From CAZZBK01 sp964652155 (GTDB lineage Bacteria; Planctomycetota; Planctomycetia; Pirellulales; PNKZ01): a DNA stretch of 10,573 nucleotides. The stretch covers positions 1 through 10,573 of the forward strand of contig CAZZBK010000174.1 in NCBI GenBank assembly GCA_964652155.1, in the 5' to 3' direction. A program made the position numbers and the translations under genes. The notes under the pieces were generated by a model that was not told where the DNA came from, did no database searches, and saw only the letters and a list, made by a program, of their open reading frames with translations. Positions 1-6,245 of the stretch are shown here, in pieces. Position 1 is the first letter of the stretch. Each line of letters opens with the position of its first letter.

Positions 1-603
1 GAGATCGAGGATACCGTTGTCCCCCTTGTTCCAGTTCTCCAGGCAGCGACGCAGGTCGGCCTTGGTCGTGCCCGGCTCCAGGCCCATGAACGTGTAGCAG
101 AAATTATTGTCGACGTTGTTGAGCTGCGGCGGGAAGTAATAGCTCTCGGGCTTGCCCTCCTGGCCGACGAGCTTGGCGTCCTCGAAACGCTGGTGCATGT
201 GATGGGGGATCGGGCCCATGTTGTCGAAGAACTTCGAGTAGACCGGCCAGCGTTGGTATTTGTCGAACATCGGCTTGCCGATCAGGCGAGCGCCGGCTTC
301 GGCGACTGCGTCGCGCAGTTGGAAGCGTTCGCCGCCGAAGGTCGCGTAGCTGAGCCCCTCGTCGCTCACGCGCCCCTCGTTGGCCGCTTCGGTCGTGCTG
401 GCGAACCAGCGCTCGTCGATGCCGCCGCGATTGGCGCCGTAGGCGTAGTAATCGTCCGGATGCAGCTTGATTCGCTTGCCGGGATGCAAAAAGCTGCGCG
501 GGACCCATGTCGGAGTGAGCCGCAACAGCCCGCCGCCAGCGTCGAGTGCGCGATCCAAAGCCTTGCCAAGGTTATCTTTCGAGACGAGCTTGCTGACCAT
601 CAT
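1..603 (-). CDS. Cupin / mannose-6-phosphate-isomerase-like protein, C-terminus cut off by window edge
   Basis: Reading the minus strand from ATG at 603-601 gives 201 residues with no stop before the window edge, so the C-terminal part is missing. GGAG (complement of 614-617) lies 10 bases before this ATG; a second ATG follows directly, so the start may be one codon later. The most telling stretch is PIPHHMHQRFEDA (about residues 131-143), a His-x-His pattern like the metal site of cupin-fold sugar isomerases, followed by YYFPPQLN and TFMGLEPGTT, which look like conserved blocks. I infer a metal-binding cupin related to class I phosphomannose isomerases, but the family is recalled from motif style rather than a search, and the substrate is unknown. 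No signal peptide is visible, so it is probably cytoplasmic. It is divergent to an aldose-epimerase-like gene, which fits a role in sugar metabolism. The reading frame is well supported, the function only moderately. Confidence 0.65.
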   Translation of the reverse strand, partial: MMVSKLVSKDNLGKALDRALDAGGGLLRLTPTWVPRSFLHPGKRIKLHPDDYYAYGANRGGIDERWFASTTEAANEGRVSDEGLSYATFGGERFQLRDAVAEAGARLIGKPMFDKYQRWPVYSKFFDNMGPIPHHMHQRFEDAKLVGQEGKPESYYFPPQLNNVDNNFCYTFMGLEPGTTKADLRRCLENWNKGDNGILDL

Positions 604-714
604 GGGACGAGTACTCCGCGCGGCTAGACACGATGTCGAGGGGTGAATCTCTTGGTTTTATCGCTTCGCGGCAGCGGTCGCAACCCAGGAGCAGAACCGA
701 TTCATCGCGGGCGC

Positions 715-743
715 TTTATGAGCTGCCGTCGCCACGGTACACT
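715..743 (+). promoter_or_regulatory. Weak candidate promoter for the aldose epimerase gene
   Basis: TTTATG at 715-720 and TACACT at 738-743 are separated by 17 bases, which puts the transcription start about 28 bases before the ATG at 778. The -35 element is poor. The -10 element is followed by CGCC, as in the better promoter at 7542-7571, which is the main reason for listing it. The rest of the 604-777 divergent region shows nothing else I can name. Confidence 0.3.
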
Positions 744-777
744 CGCCCATAACCCTCTCTGACCTGGAGCACGCCCG

Positions 778-1947
778 ATGGCCAAGAAGACCTGGATTTT
801 GTGCGATATCGAACGGGACGTTTATGTCGAAGATCTAAACGTTGGCCCGCGCGACGTCGAGGGTGCGCAAGGACCGTTTCGCGTTCGCAAACGGACTCTG
901 CGCGGCGGCTTGCGCGATGGGGTCGACGTGGTCGAGGTCGACAACGGCACGATCCGCTTCACGGTGCTGCTCAGCCGCGGGATGGGCTTGTGGCGCGCGT
1001 GGCTCGCTGATCAGGAATACGGCTGGCAGTCGCCGGTGCGTGGCCCGGTGCATCCCAAGTTCGTGCCGCTCGATGCCCCCAACGGCATCGGCTGGCTGCA
1101 CGGGTTCGACGAGCTGCTCGTGCGTTGCGGCTTGGAGAGCCTCGGCGCGCCGCAGTTCAACAAGGGGGGCATCCTCGAGTACCCGCTGCATGGCCGCTCG
1201 GCGAGTTTGCCCGCCCAGCGTGTTGAGCTGACCATCGACGGCGACACGCAGGAGATTCACATCACGGGCGAGGTCGACGAGGCGCGGTTGTTTGGCCCGA
1301 ACCTGCGACTGCGCGCGACGTACTCGACGAAGCTCGGCAGCTCGACGATTCGCCTCAAAGACGAGGTCACAAACCGCTCGGCACAGACCGGCGCAATGGA
1401 ACTGCTCTATCACATTAATGTCGGCTATCCGTTGGTGACCGCCGGAGCTCGCGTGCATGTGCCAGTCAAAACGCTGGTGCCGCGAACCGATCATGCCGCG
1501 AGTTTGGTGAAGTCGTGGAACGAGTACCCGGCGGGGACACCCGGGGCGACCGAGTCGGTGTATTTGATCGAGACGGTCGGCGACGCGCAGGGCAACACGC
1601 GGACGCTGCTCGAGAGTGCCCACGGCGACAAGGGGCTGGGGATCGCCTGGCGGCTCGGGCAATTGCCTCGTTTTGCCCTCTGGAAGAACCCGCAGGCCGA
1701 CGGCGACGGCTATGTCACCGGCCTGGAACCGACCATCAACTGGCCCAACCCACGCCGCTTCGAGGAAGAACAAGGCCGAGTCGTGAAACTTTCTCCGGGC
1801 GAGACCCGGGCCTTTGAATTAGAATTGAATTTGCTGGGGAGCGCCGAGGCGGTCGCGGTCGAGCGGTCGGCGGTCGAGCGCCTCGCGACCGGCGTGACGC
1901 CGAAGATATTCGATCGTCCGCAGAGCGGCTGGGTCGAGGGGAAATGA
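778..1947 (+). CDS. Aldose 1-epimerase family protein (DUF4432-like)
   Basis: The 389-residue product looks like a galactose-mutarotase-fold protein of the DUF4432 type, which would interconvert anomers of a hexose or modified sugar in the cytoplasm. Family-like landmarks are LLSRGMGLWRA (about 64-74), WLHGFDELLVRCGLES (106-121), PLHGR with His138-Arg140, YHINVGYP with His212 and Asn214, and GLEPTINWPNPR (315-326), where Glu317 is the expected acidic catalytic residue. In characterised mutarotases the second His and this Glu carry out the acid-base step; the match here is by motif reading. The start is set by GGAG at 766-769, eight bases upstream of the ATG. There is no signal peptide. It is divergent to the cupin-like gene at 1-603, so the two may share a sugar pathway. 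The stop codon is embedded in a short ATGA-rich repeat. The sugar acted on cannot be told from the sequence. Confidence 0.85.
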   Translation: MAKKTWILCDIERDVYVEDLNVGPRDVEGAQGPFRVRKRTLRGGLRDGVDVVEVDNGTIRFTVLLSRGMGLWRAWLADQEYGWQSPVRGPVHPKFVPLDAPNGIGWLHGFDELLVRCGLESLGAPQFNKGGILEYPLHGRSASLPAQRVELTIDGDTQEIHITGEVDEARLFGPNLRLRATYSTKLGSSTIRLKDEVTNRSAQTGAMELLYHINVGYPLVTAGARVHVPVKTLVPRTDHAASLVKSWNEYPAGTPGATESVYLIETVGDAQGNTRTLLESAHGDKGLGIAWRLGQLPRFALWKNPQADGDGYVTGLEPTINWPNPRRFEEEQGRVVKLSPGETRAFELELNLLGSAEAVAVERSAVERLATGVTPKIFDRPQSGWVEGK

Positions 1948-1979
1948 TGAATGCGGAATGATGAGTGATGAATGAAAAG
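1942..1979. repeat. ATGA-rich intergenic repeat of the tgatgaatgcggaatgatga type
   Basis: Short ATGA/ATGAATG units run from the last codon of the epimerase gene into the gap, forming a low-complexity stretch around a GCGG core. Read on the other strand it would encode strings such as SSLIIPHSSF. From memory, similar strings are common in spurious ORFs of planctomycete genomes, which suggests a dispersed intergenic repeat. Only one copy is seen in this window, so its dispersed nature is inferred. The repeat contains the epimerase stop codon (1945-1947). Confidence 0.45.
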
Positions 1980-2046
1980 TTAGCTGCTGGCGCGCAGCGG
2001 AGCGCGTAAGGTTCGCACAGCCTGTGAAGATTCGGAGAGCGGAATC

Positions 2047-3168
2047 ATGCAACGTCGCGAGGCCTTGGCGCTAATCTCGGCCGGAGCGCTGGGCGCGATC
2101 GGCCAGCCACACGCACGGGCGTCGACGCATGAAGCCTTTTTTTCCTCGGCCACGCACAGTGTCGTGCCGGTGGTGGGCGACGGTCGCTGGACATGGAACA
2201 AGCCGCCGGCCGATGAGCGCGGCTATCTTGAGCCACGCTCGTATCGGTTGAAGGTTGGCGTGCAATGGGAGGGGACCGGCTCGTCGAACTTGCTCCGCGC
2301 CACGACCCCCGTGCCGGTCGACTATCCCGAGCAGAAAATTATCAGCCAACGTCTCGACACCAACGGCTGCGAAGCGCAGGTGCGCAAGCTCAGCGAGGGG
2401 GCCGGTGAATTGCTTGTCGTGGCCAACCAGCTCTTCGCTGGACAAACGATCTCGGCCATTGTCGAGTACGAACTGGAATTGCGCAAACAGTACCATGCTT
2501 ACACGGCCGACCCATTTCCGGCCGAGCAAAAAGTCCCGACCGACGTGCGTCGCCAATACCTGCAAGACAGCCCGGGCATCGAGAGCAGCGCGAAGGTTGT
2601 TCGCACCTTGGCGCAAGACCTGAAAAAAGGACACGAGCACCCTTGGGATCAGGCCTTGGCGTTCTTCAACTGGGTGCGTCAGAACATTCAGCCGCAGCTT
2701 GGCCCGTACACGAGTGTGTCGACGGCGCTTAACACCCAGCGTGGCGATTGCGAGGAGATGGCAGGCGTGTTCATTGCGCTGTGTCGCGCGGTCGGCATCC
2801 CTGCGCGGCTGGTGTGGGTCCCGAATCACGCCTGGAGCGAGTTCTATTTGATCGATCGCGAGGGGCAAGGGCATTGGATCCCCGCCCATACAGCGTGCTA
2901 TCTGTGGTTTGGGTACACCGGCGCGCATGAGTTGGTGCTGCAGAAAGGGGATCGCGTGCAACTGCCCGAGCGGCGCAAGCAACTGCGCCTGATGGAAGAT
3001 TGGATGCAGTGGTCGGGCGCGAAGCCACGGGTGCGATATGCGGCCGAGCTGACTCCGTTGCCGCCCAAGGAAGGGGACGATCCGGGCCCTGGTGGCCGCC
3101 GCAAGGACGAGCAAGGCAAGTGGCATCTGCTCGGCGACCACCCACTCAACCGGTACACACGTCCCTAG
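2047..3168 (+). CDS. Secreted transglutaminase-like (papain-fold) protein, Tat-type signal
   Basis: The product has 373 residues. The N-terminus MQRREALALISAGALGAIG has twin arginines (3-4), a short hydrophobic stretch and an AxA-type cleavage site (Ala23-Arg24-Ala25), so Tat-dependent export to the periplasm is likely. The transglutaminase core lies at about 195-290: a helix with FFNWVRQNIQ, the nucleophile motif QRGDCEEMAG with Cys235, CRAVGIPARLVWV, and PNHAWSEFY with His261. The third triad position, usually Asp in a W-x-P-x-D motif, reads WIPAH, with His281 in its place. The family contains cysteine peptidases and acyltransferases, and the substrate here is unknown. The N-terminal 160 residues form a probable beta-rich domain with no motif I recognise. 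GGAG at 2034-2037 supports the start. The gene lies 99 bases after the epimerase and 33 bases before a MoaD-like gene, so these may form one transcript. Confidence 0.85.
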   Translation: MQRREALALISAGALGAIGQPHARASTHEAFFSSATHSVVPVVGDGRWTWNKPPADERGYLEPRSYRLKVGVQWEGTGSSNLLRATTPVPVDYPEQKIISQRLDTNGCEAQVRKLSEGAGELLVVANQLFAGQTISAIVEYELELRKQYHAYTADPFPAEQKVPTDVRRQYLQDSPGIESSAKVVRTLAQDLKKGHEHPWDQALAFFNWVRQNIQPQLGPYTSVSTALNTQRGDCEEMAGVFIALCRAVGIPARLVWVPNHAWSEFYLIDREGQGHWIPAHTACYLWFGYTGAHELVLQKGDRVQLPERRKQLRLMEDWMQWSGAKPRVRYAAELTPLPPKEGDDPGPGGRRKDEQGKWHLLGDHPLNRYTRP

Positions 3169-3201
3169 CAACCGACGGTTTCGTCGGACGGATCGACTCT
3201 C

Positions 3202-3465
3202 ATGGCGCTGGTTTATATCCCTCATCAAATGCGCGAGTTGACCGCGGGGGTCGAGCGGGTAGAACTCGCCGGACAGACCGTGCGACAGTTGATTGCCGCG
3301 CTCGACGAGCGGTTCCCGGGCCTTGCCCAGCGATTGCGAACCGACGACGGTTTGGCCCCTGGGCTGAGCGTGTCGGTCGACGGGTCGCTGGCCGCGCGAG
3401 GCCTGCTAGCTCGTGTGTCGCCTGGGAGCGAAGTGCATTTTCTGCCTGCGATCGGCGGCGGGTAG
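3202..3465 (+). CDS. MoaD/ThiS-family small protein (beta-grasp, C-terminal Gly-Gly)
   Basis: This 87-residue protein has the pattern of a ThiS/MoaD beta-grasp fold: a first strand MALVYIP, the helix TVRQLIAALDERFPGLAQRL (26-45), the strand LSVSVDG (55-61), a late segment PGSEVHFLPAI (74-84), and a C-terminus ending Gly85-Gly86-Gly87. In this family the terminal Gly-Gly is adenylated by an E1-like enzyme, then thiocarboxylated as a sulfur donor or conjugated to a target. The sequence resembles stand-alone MoaD-like proteins rather than true molybdopterin synthase subunits. No MoaE, MoeB, ThiF or JAB gene is visible nearby. It follows the transglutaminase gene by 33 bases in the same direction and is likely co-transcribed. 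The ribosome-binding site is weak (GGACGGA at 3186-3192). Whether it carries sulfur or modifies proteins cannot be decided here. Confidence 0.85.
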   Translation: MALVYIPHQMRELTAGVERVELAGQTVRQLIAALDERFPGLAQRLRTDDGLAPGLSVSVDGSLAARGLLARVSPGSEVHFLPAIGGG

Positions 3466-3643
3466 CGAGCATTGCTGGCGAGCGCTGAATTGTCCGTTGA
3501 TTGCTCTCGCGTCGAGGGAGGGTGATCGGTACCATGCCCCCCCGCTTTTCGTCGCGGGGCTCAGGCCGCGCGACGCGAGGCCGCTCGGCTCTTCTCGCTT
3601 CGTGGTCACCATCGTTCCGCAAATTGTCTCGCAAGGTGGCGTC

Positions 3644-4489
3644 ATGCGCCGACCGTGGCTCTTGATTCTCGGTTGTGTCGTGAGCAGTTGGCTCGGTTGC
3701 GCCGAGGAACCGGTCCGCCGCGAGGCCGAGATCGACGCCGCGCAGCAGTGCGCCATCGCCGGGCTGCAACGCTTGTGGGACGCGAAAATAAAACTGTCCG
3801 AGCCTGGCACGCTGCGCACGGCGCTCGAGGTCGACCTGAGCACGTCCCCCATCACCGACGACGGCTTGCATCACCTGCAAAGCCTCGCCACGCTCGAACG
3901 TCTGCACCTCAACGGCACGGCGATCACCGATCGCGGTCTGGAACGCCTCGCGGGACTCGTCAACCTGCATGAGCTCAACCTGCTCGACACCCATGTCAGC
4001 GACGCCGGGCTGAAGCAACTCCAGGGACTTGTCAATCTCAATGACTTGAATCTGAGCTACACGCAAATCGGCAATGCCGGGCTGGCGCAGCTCAAGCCAC
4101 TGTCCGAACTCATCGTGCTCGACCTGTGCCATACGCGCATCACCGACGCCGGGCTCGAAGCGCTCCTGTCGCTCACGGAACTCCAAGAACTGAACCTGAG
4201 CTACACGGCCATCAGTGACGCCGGGTTGAAACAACTCGCCCAGCTCAAGCACCTACAACGCCTCGACCTGGGTTATACCCGGGTGAGCGACGAGGGGCTG
4301 TCGCAGCTCAAATCGCTGAGCGAGCTACGGTACCTGTCGGTGCGAGGGACGCGGATCAGCGATGCCGGGTTGTGGCAGCTCAAAAACCTGCCGCGGCTCA
4401 GCAACCTGGTGGTGTCACGCACGGCCGTCACCGACGACGGCATCGCGCGGCTGCAAAAGCCGCTGCCGAGCGTGATCATTTATCGCTAA
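3644..4489 (+). CDS. Leucine-rich-repeat lipoprotein, nine 24-residue repeats
   Basis: The 281-residue product starts with a lipoprotein-type signal (MRRPWLLILGCVVSSWLGC), with Cys19 as the likely lipidated residue; the residue at -3 is Trp, which is atypical. A spacer and short helix follow. Residues 61-276 are nine consecutive repeats of exactly 24 residues with the pattern LxxLxLxxTxITDxGLxxLxxLxx, and a five-residue tail VIIYR ends the protein. Such LRRs form a solenoid that usually binds proteins, here probably at a membrane surface. The frame is open upstream to 3413, but that start would overlap the MoaD-like gene and bury the signal peptide; AAGG at 3633-3636 supports the ATG at 3644. 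The 178-base gap before it (3466-3643) holds no clear regulatory element. The gene converges on the nitrilase gene with only 11 bases between stop codons. The binding partner is unknown. Confidence 0.88.
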   Translation: MRRPWLLILGCVVSSWLGCAEEPVRREAEIDAAQQCAIAGLQRLWDAKIKLSEPGTLRTALEVDLSTSPITDDGLHHLQSLATLERLHLNGTAITDRGLERLAGLVNLHELNLLDTHVSDAGLKQLQGLVNLNDLNLSYTQIGNAGLAQLKPLSELIVLDLCHTRITDAGLEALLSLTELQELNLSYTAISDAGLKQLAQLKHLQRLDLGYTRVSDEGLSQLKSLSELRYLSVRGTRISDAGLWQLKNLPRLSNLVVSRTAVTDDGIARLQKPLPSVIIYR

Positions 4490-4500
4490 GCGAGAGCGGC

Positions 4501-5433
4501 TCAGGGGATAATCCGCACGCGCTTCATGCCCTCGGTGTACCAGTCGATCAGCGGGCCACGTCGGATGCTGTTCAGGGCGTTGCTGGCCGTGGCGCGGCGC
4601 AAATCGAGCGTGGCTCGAATAACTTCGTCGGTGAACATGCCCGCCTCGTGCAGAATGTTGCCGTCGGGGGCGATAAGCCGGCTCTGGCCGTGAGAGCCGC
4701 TGGCGTCGAGGTTGGCTGGGGCGTTGGACTGCACGACGTAGACGGTGTTCTCGACCGCGCGCGCCTGAATCTGAGCGCGATACGGCGCGAGCTTGGTCTC
4801 GGCCGAGAGGGGTGACTCGTGCGACACATAAAATACGACGCGAGCGCCAGAGAGCACCGGCAACCGAACCAACTCGGGATAACGCTCGTCGTGACAGACG
4901 ATCACCGAGCAGGGGACGCCGTACAGATAAAATACGCTCAGATGGTCGCCGGCGTCGGGCCAGTTCTCGGCCAACTGCACCTTATGGTACCGTTCGACGA
5001 CCTGCCCTGCCGCGTTGATGACCACCGCCGAATTGTAGAGTTTGTCCTGCTCGCGCCACGGGGTACCGGCCACGAGCGCGATGCGCAACTCGCGGCACGC
5101 GCGAGTGAGGAACTGTTCCGCCCGGACAAGCTGCTCGCGCGTCACTTGCTGGCACACGTCAGGAAAGTAGCCGGTGACGGCGCACTCGGGGAAGACGACG
5201 ACCTGCACGCCGTCGGCCGCGCAGCGCTCGAGTGTCGCCCGCATCTGTTGGAGGTTGGCGTCCAAATCGCGCGTCGACCGCATTTGCGCCGCCGCGACGG
5301 TCAGGCTCGTGGGGCGTTGAGTTGGGGCGTTTTGCTCCTCGGCCAAGGCCAGGCACCCAATACCGAGCCATGCCCATGTGACGATCGTCAACGTGCCGTG
5401 CGTCAGCGCGTCACGGCATGAAAAGCTGGACAT
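4501..5433 (-). CDS. Exported carbon-nitrogen hydrolase (nitrilase superfamily)
   Basis: The 310-residue protein carries the Glu-Lys-Cys triad of the nitrilase superfamily: Glu83 in VVVFPECAVTGYFP, Lys151 in ERYHKVQL, and Cys180 in SVIVCHDERYPE. These enzymes hydrolyse nitriles, linear amides or carbamyl groups through a cysteine thioester. Unusually for the family, a hydrophobic N-terminal signal (TIVTWAWLGIGCLALA, about 15-31) with an ALA/EE cleavage site precedes the catalytic domain, which starts near residue 43, so it is probably periplasmic. The length after cleavage (about 280 residues) fits a single-domain amidase of the family. The start is fixed by a strong AAGGAG (complement of 5440-5445) six bases before the ATG. 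It lies 16 bases behind arfB and its ribosome-binding site abuts the arfB stop, so the two are almost certainly co-transcribed. The substrate is not evident. Confidence 0.9.
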   Translation of the reverse strand: MSSFSCRDALTHGTLTIVTWAWLGIGCLALAEEQNAPTQRPTSLTVAAAQMRSTRDLDANLQQMRATLERCAADGVQVVVFPECAVTGYFPDVCQQVTREQLVRAEQFLTRACRELRIALVAGTPWREQDKLYNSAVVINAAGQVVERYHKVQLAENWPDAGDHLSVFYLYGVPCSVIVCHDERYPELVRLPVLSGARVVFYVSHESPLSAETKLAPYRAQIQARAVENTVYVVQSNAPANLDASGSHGQSRLIAPDGNILHEAGMFTDEVIRATLDLRRATASNALNSIRRGPLIDWYTEGMKRVRIIP

Positions 5434-5449
5434 GATTGGCTCCTTGGGG

Positions 5450-5872
5450 TTAGTCCATGTGTCCGCGCAGCGAGCGATGCTGTTTCTTCGTGCTCTCGCG
5501 CCGCTTGTCGGCCACGCGACGGGCTTTCGCGGCCTTCGAGACCCGCGTCTTCTTGCGGAGCTTGGGGGGCTCGGCCACGGCGAGCAACAGCTCGCGCAAC
5601 TTGTCGAGGCAGTCGTCGATATTTTTGGCCTGATCGCGATACCGTTGGCTGGTGATCAGGATCTCGTGCTCGGTCGTCATTCGCGGGCGGTATTTGGCCA
5701 CGAACCGAGCCAGCACGTCGATGGGCAGACTGGCACTGGCCCCGGGACGCCAGCGAAGCGTGGCCTTCGAGTTCACTTTGTTCACGTTCTGTCCGCCTGG
5801 ACCCGAGCTGCGCGTGAACGTGAACTCGAACTCCTCGCGGGGGATTTGAATGCGTGGCGTGACGGAGAGCAT
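5450..5872 (-). CDS. arfB: Peptidyl-tRNA hydrolase ArfB (ribosome rescue)
   Basis: The 140-residue product has the release-factor catalytic motif SSGPGGQNVNKVNSK, with GGQ at residues 26-28, in a single small domain with no codon-recognition domain. It ends in a long basic tail (KLRKKTRVSKAAKARR and onward). This is the layout of ArfB/YaeJ, which places its tail in the empty mRNA channel of a stalled ribosome while GGQ hydrolyses the peptidyl-tRNA. Length and domain order match the family. I chose the ATG at 5872-5870: AAGG lies 10 bases upstream. A TTG two codons earlier (5878-5876) is possible but would sit only four bases from that AAGG. A TATAAT box lies upstream at 5921-5916. The gene is first in a two-gene unit with the exported nitrilase, with no obvious functional link. 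Confidence 0.95.
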   Translation of the reverse strand: MLSVTPRIQIPREEFEFTFTRSSGPGGQNVNKVNSKATLRWRPGASASLPIDVLARFVAKYRPRMTTEHEILITSQRYRDQAKNIDDCLDKLRELLLAVAEPPKLRKKTRVSKAAKARRVADKRRESTKKQHRSLRGHMD

Positions 5873-5915
5873 CGTCAAAAAACCTTGAGCAGAACGGACT
5901 GGCTATCGCGGGTAG

Positions 5916-5944
5916 ATTATACGCTCGGGCGACCCTCGCCAAGC
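5916..5944 (-). promoter_or_regulatory. Probable promoter of the arfB operon
   Basis: On the minus strand a perfect TATAAT (complement of 5916-5921) lies about 44 bases upstream of the arfB ATG. The -35 region is GCTTGG at 17-bp spacing, or TTGGCG at 15 bp, a weak match either way. The promoter points away from the inverted repeat pair at 5983-6101. Confidence 0.55.
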
Positions 5945-5982
5945 GGCGGCGACAAAAGGCGCGTTGGATTACCAAGTCGACT

Positions 5983-6101
5983 GGGTAGCCTCGACAACTT
6001 GTTGTCGAGGTCACGCTAGCGACAAGAGAAGCGACGTCTCGCTCAACACCACTCTCCTCCTGTGGCTTCGCCACCCTGACAACAAGTTGTCAGGGCTACC
6101 C
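5983..6101. repeat. REP/BIME-like pair of inverted GTAG hairpins
   Basis: Two hairpins face each other. The first has arms CCTCGACAAC (5989-5998) and GTTGTCGAGG (6001-6010) around TT, preceded immediately by GTAG (5985-5988). The second has arms CCCTGACAAC (6074-6083) and GTTGTCAGGG (6086-6095) around AA, followed immediately by CTAC (6096-6099), the reverse complement of GTAG. The outer edges GGGTAGCC and GGCTACCC also match as an inverted repeat. The two stems differ at positions 3 and 4 (TC versus CT), and both differences are matched on the opposite arm, so pairing is kept. A GTAG foot plus hairpin, arranged as an inverted pair, is the layout of REP/BIME elements mobilised by RAYT transposases. 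No such transposase is in the window. The 63-base spacer also contains small stems at 6030-6043 and 6062-6074. Confidence 0.75.
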
Positions 6102-6140
6102 AGGGGATGACATCAAGCCACATCAAGGCAAAAGGGGCTC

Positions 6141-6169
6141 GTGCCTTTGGTCGGACGAACGACTATAAT
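6141..6169 (+). promoter_or_regulatory. Probable promoter of the radical SAM gene
   Basis: A perfect TATAAT sits at 6164-6169, with only a weak -35 (GTGCCT at 6141-6146, 17-bp spacing). Transcription would start near 6176, leaving a leader of about 70 bases. This argues against the in-frame GTG at 6141 as the translation start. Confidence 0.5.
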
Positions 6170-6245
6170 GATTCGACCTGCTTGCGGGCCGACCGCGGCG
6201 AGCAGCGCGTTGAACGAGACCGATCTTTGCCAGGAGCCACTCTCC

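Noticed and set aside
2071..3228. Long minus-strand reading frame of 385 codons opposite the transglutaminase gene
   Set aside because: It is antisense to a gene with clear motifs; its product is Arg/His-rich with no recognisable domain, as expected from high-GC shadow frames. The same holds for the minus-strand frames at 7491-8852 and 835-1773.
3540..3559. Hairpin CCCCGC...GCGGGG in the gap before the LRR gene, as a terminator
   Set aside because: No T-run follows the stem; six GC pairs with an 8-nt loop is unremarkable at this GC content.
3413..3643. Upstream extension of the LRR protein by 77 residues
   Set aside because: It overlaps the MoaD-like gene and would bury the lipoprotein signal peptide that starts at 3644.
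3534..3665. Small plus-strand ORF of 43 codons with GGAGGG upstream
   Set aside because: The Arg/Ser-rich product has no hydrophobic or domain pattern, and it overlaps the LRR gene start out of frame; probably chance.
6141..6245. GTG start for the radical SAM gene, adding 35 residues
   Set aside because: It lies upstream of the predicted transcription start, and AGGAG at 6232-6236 clearly serves the ATG at 6246.
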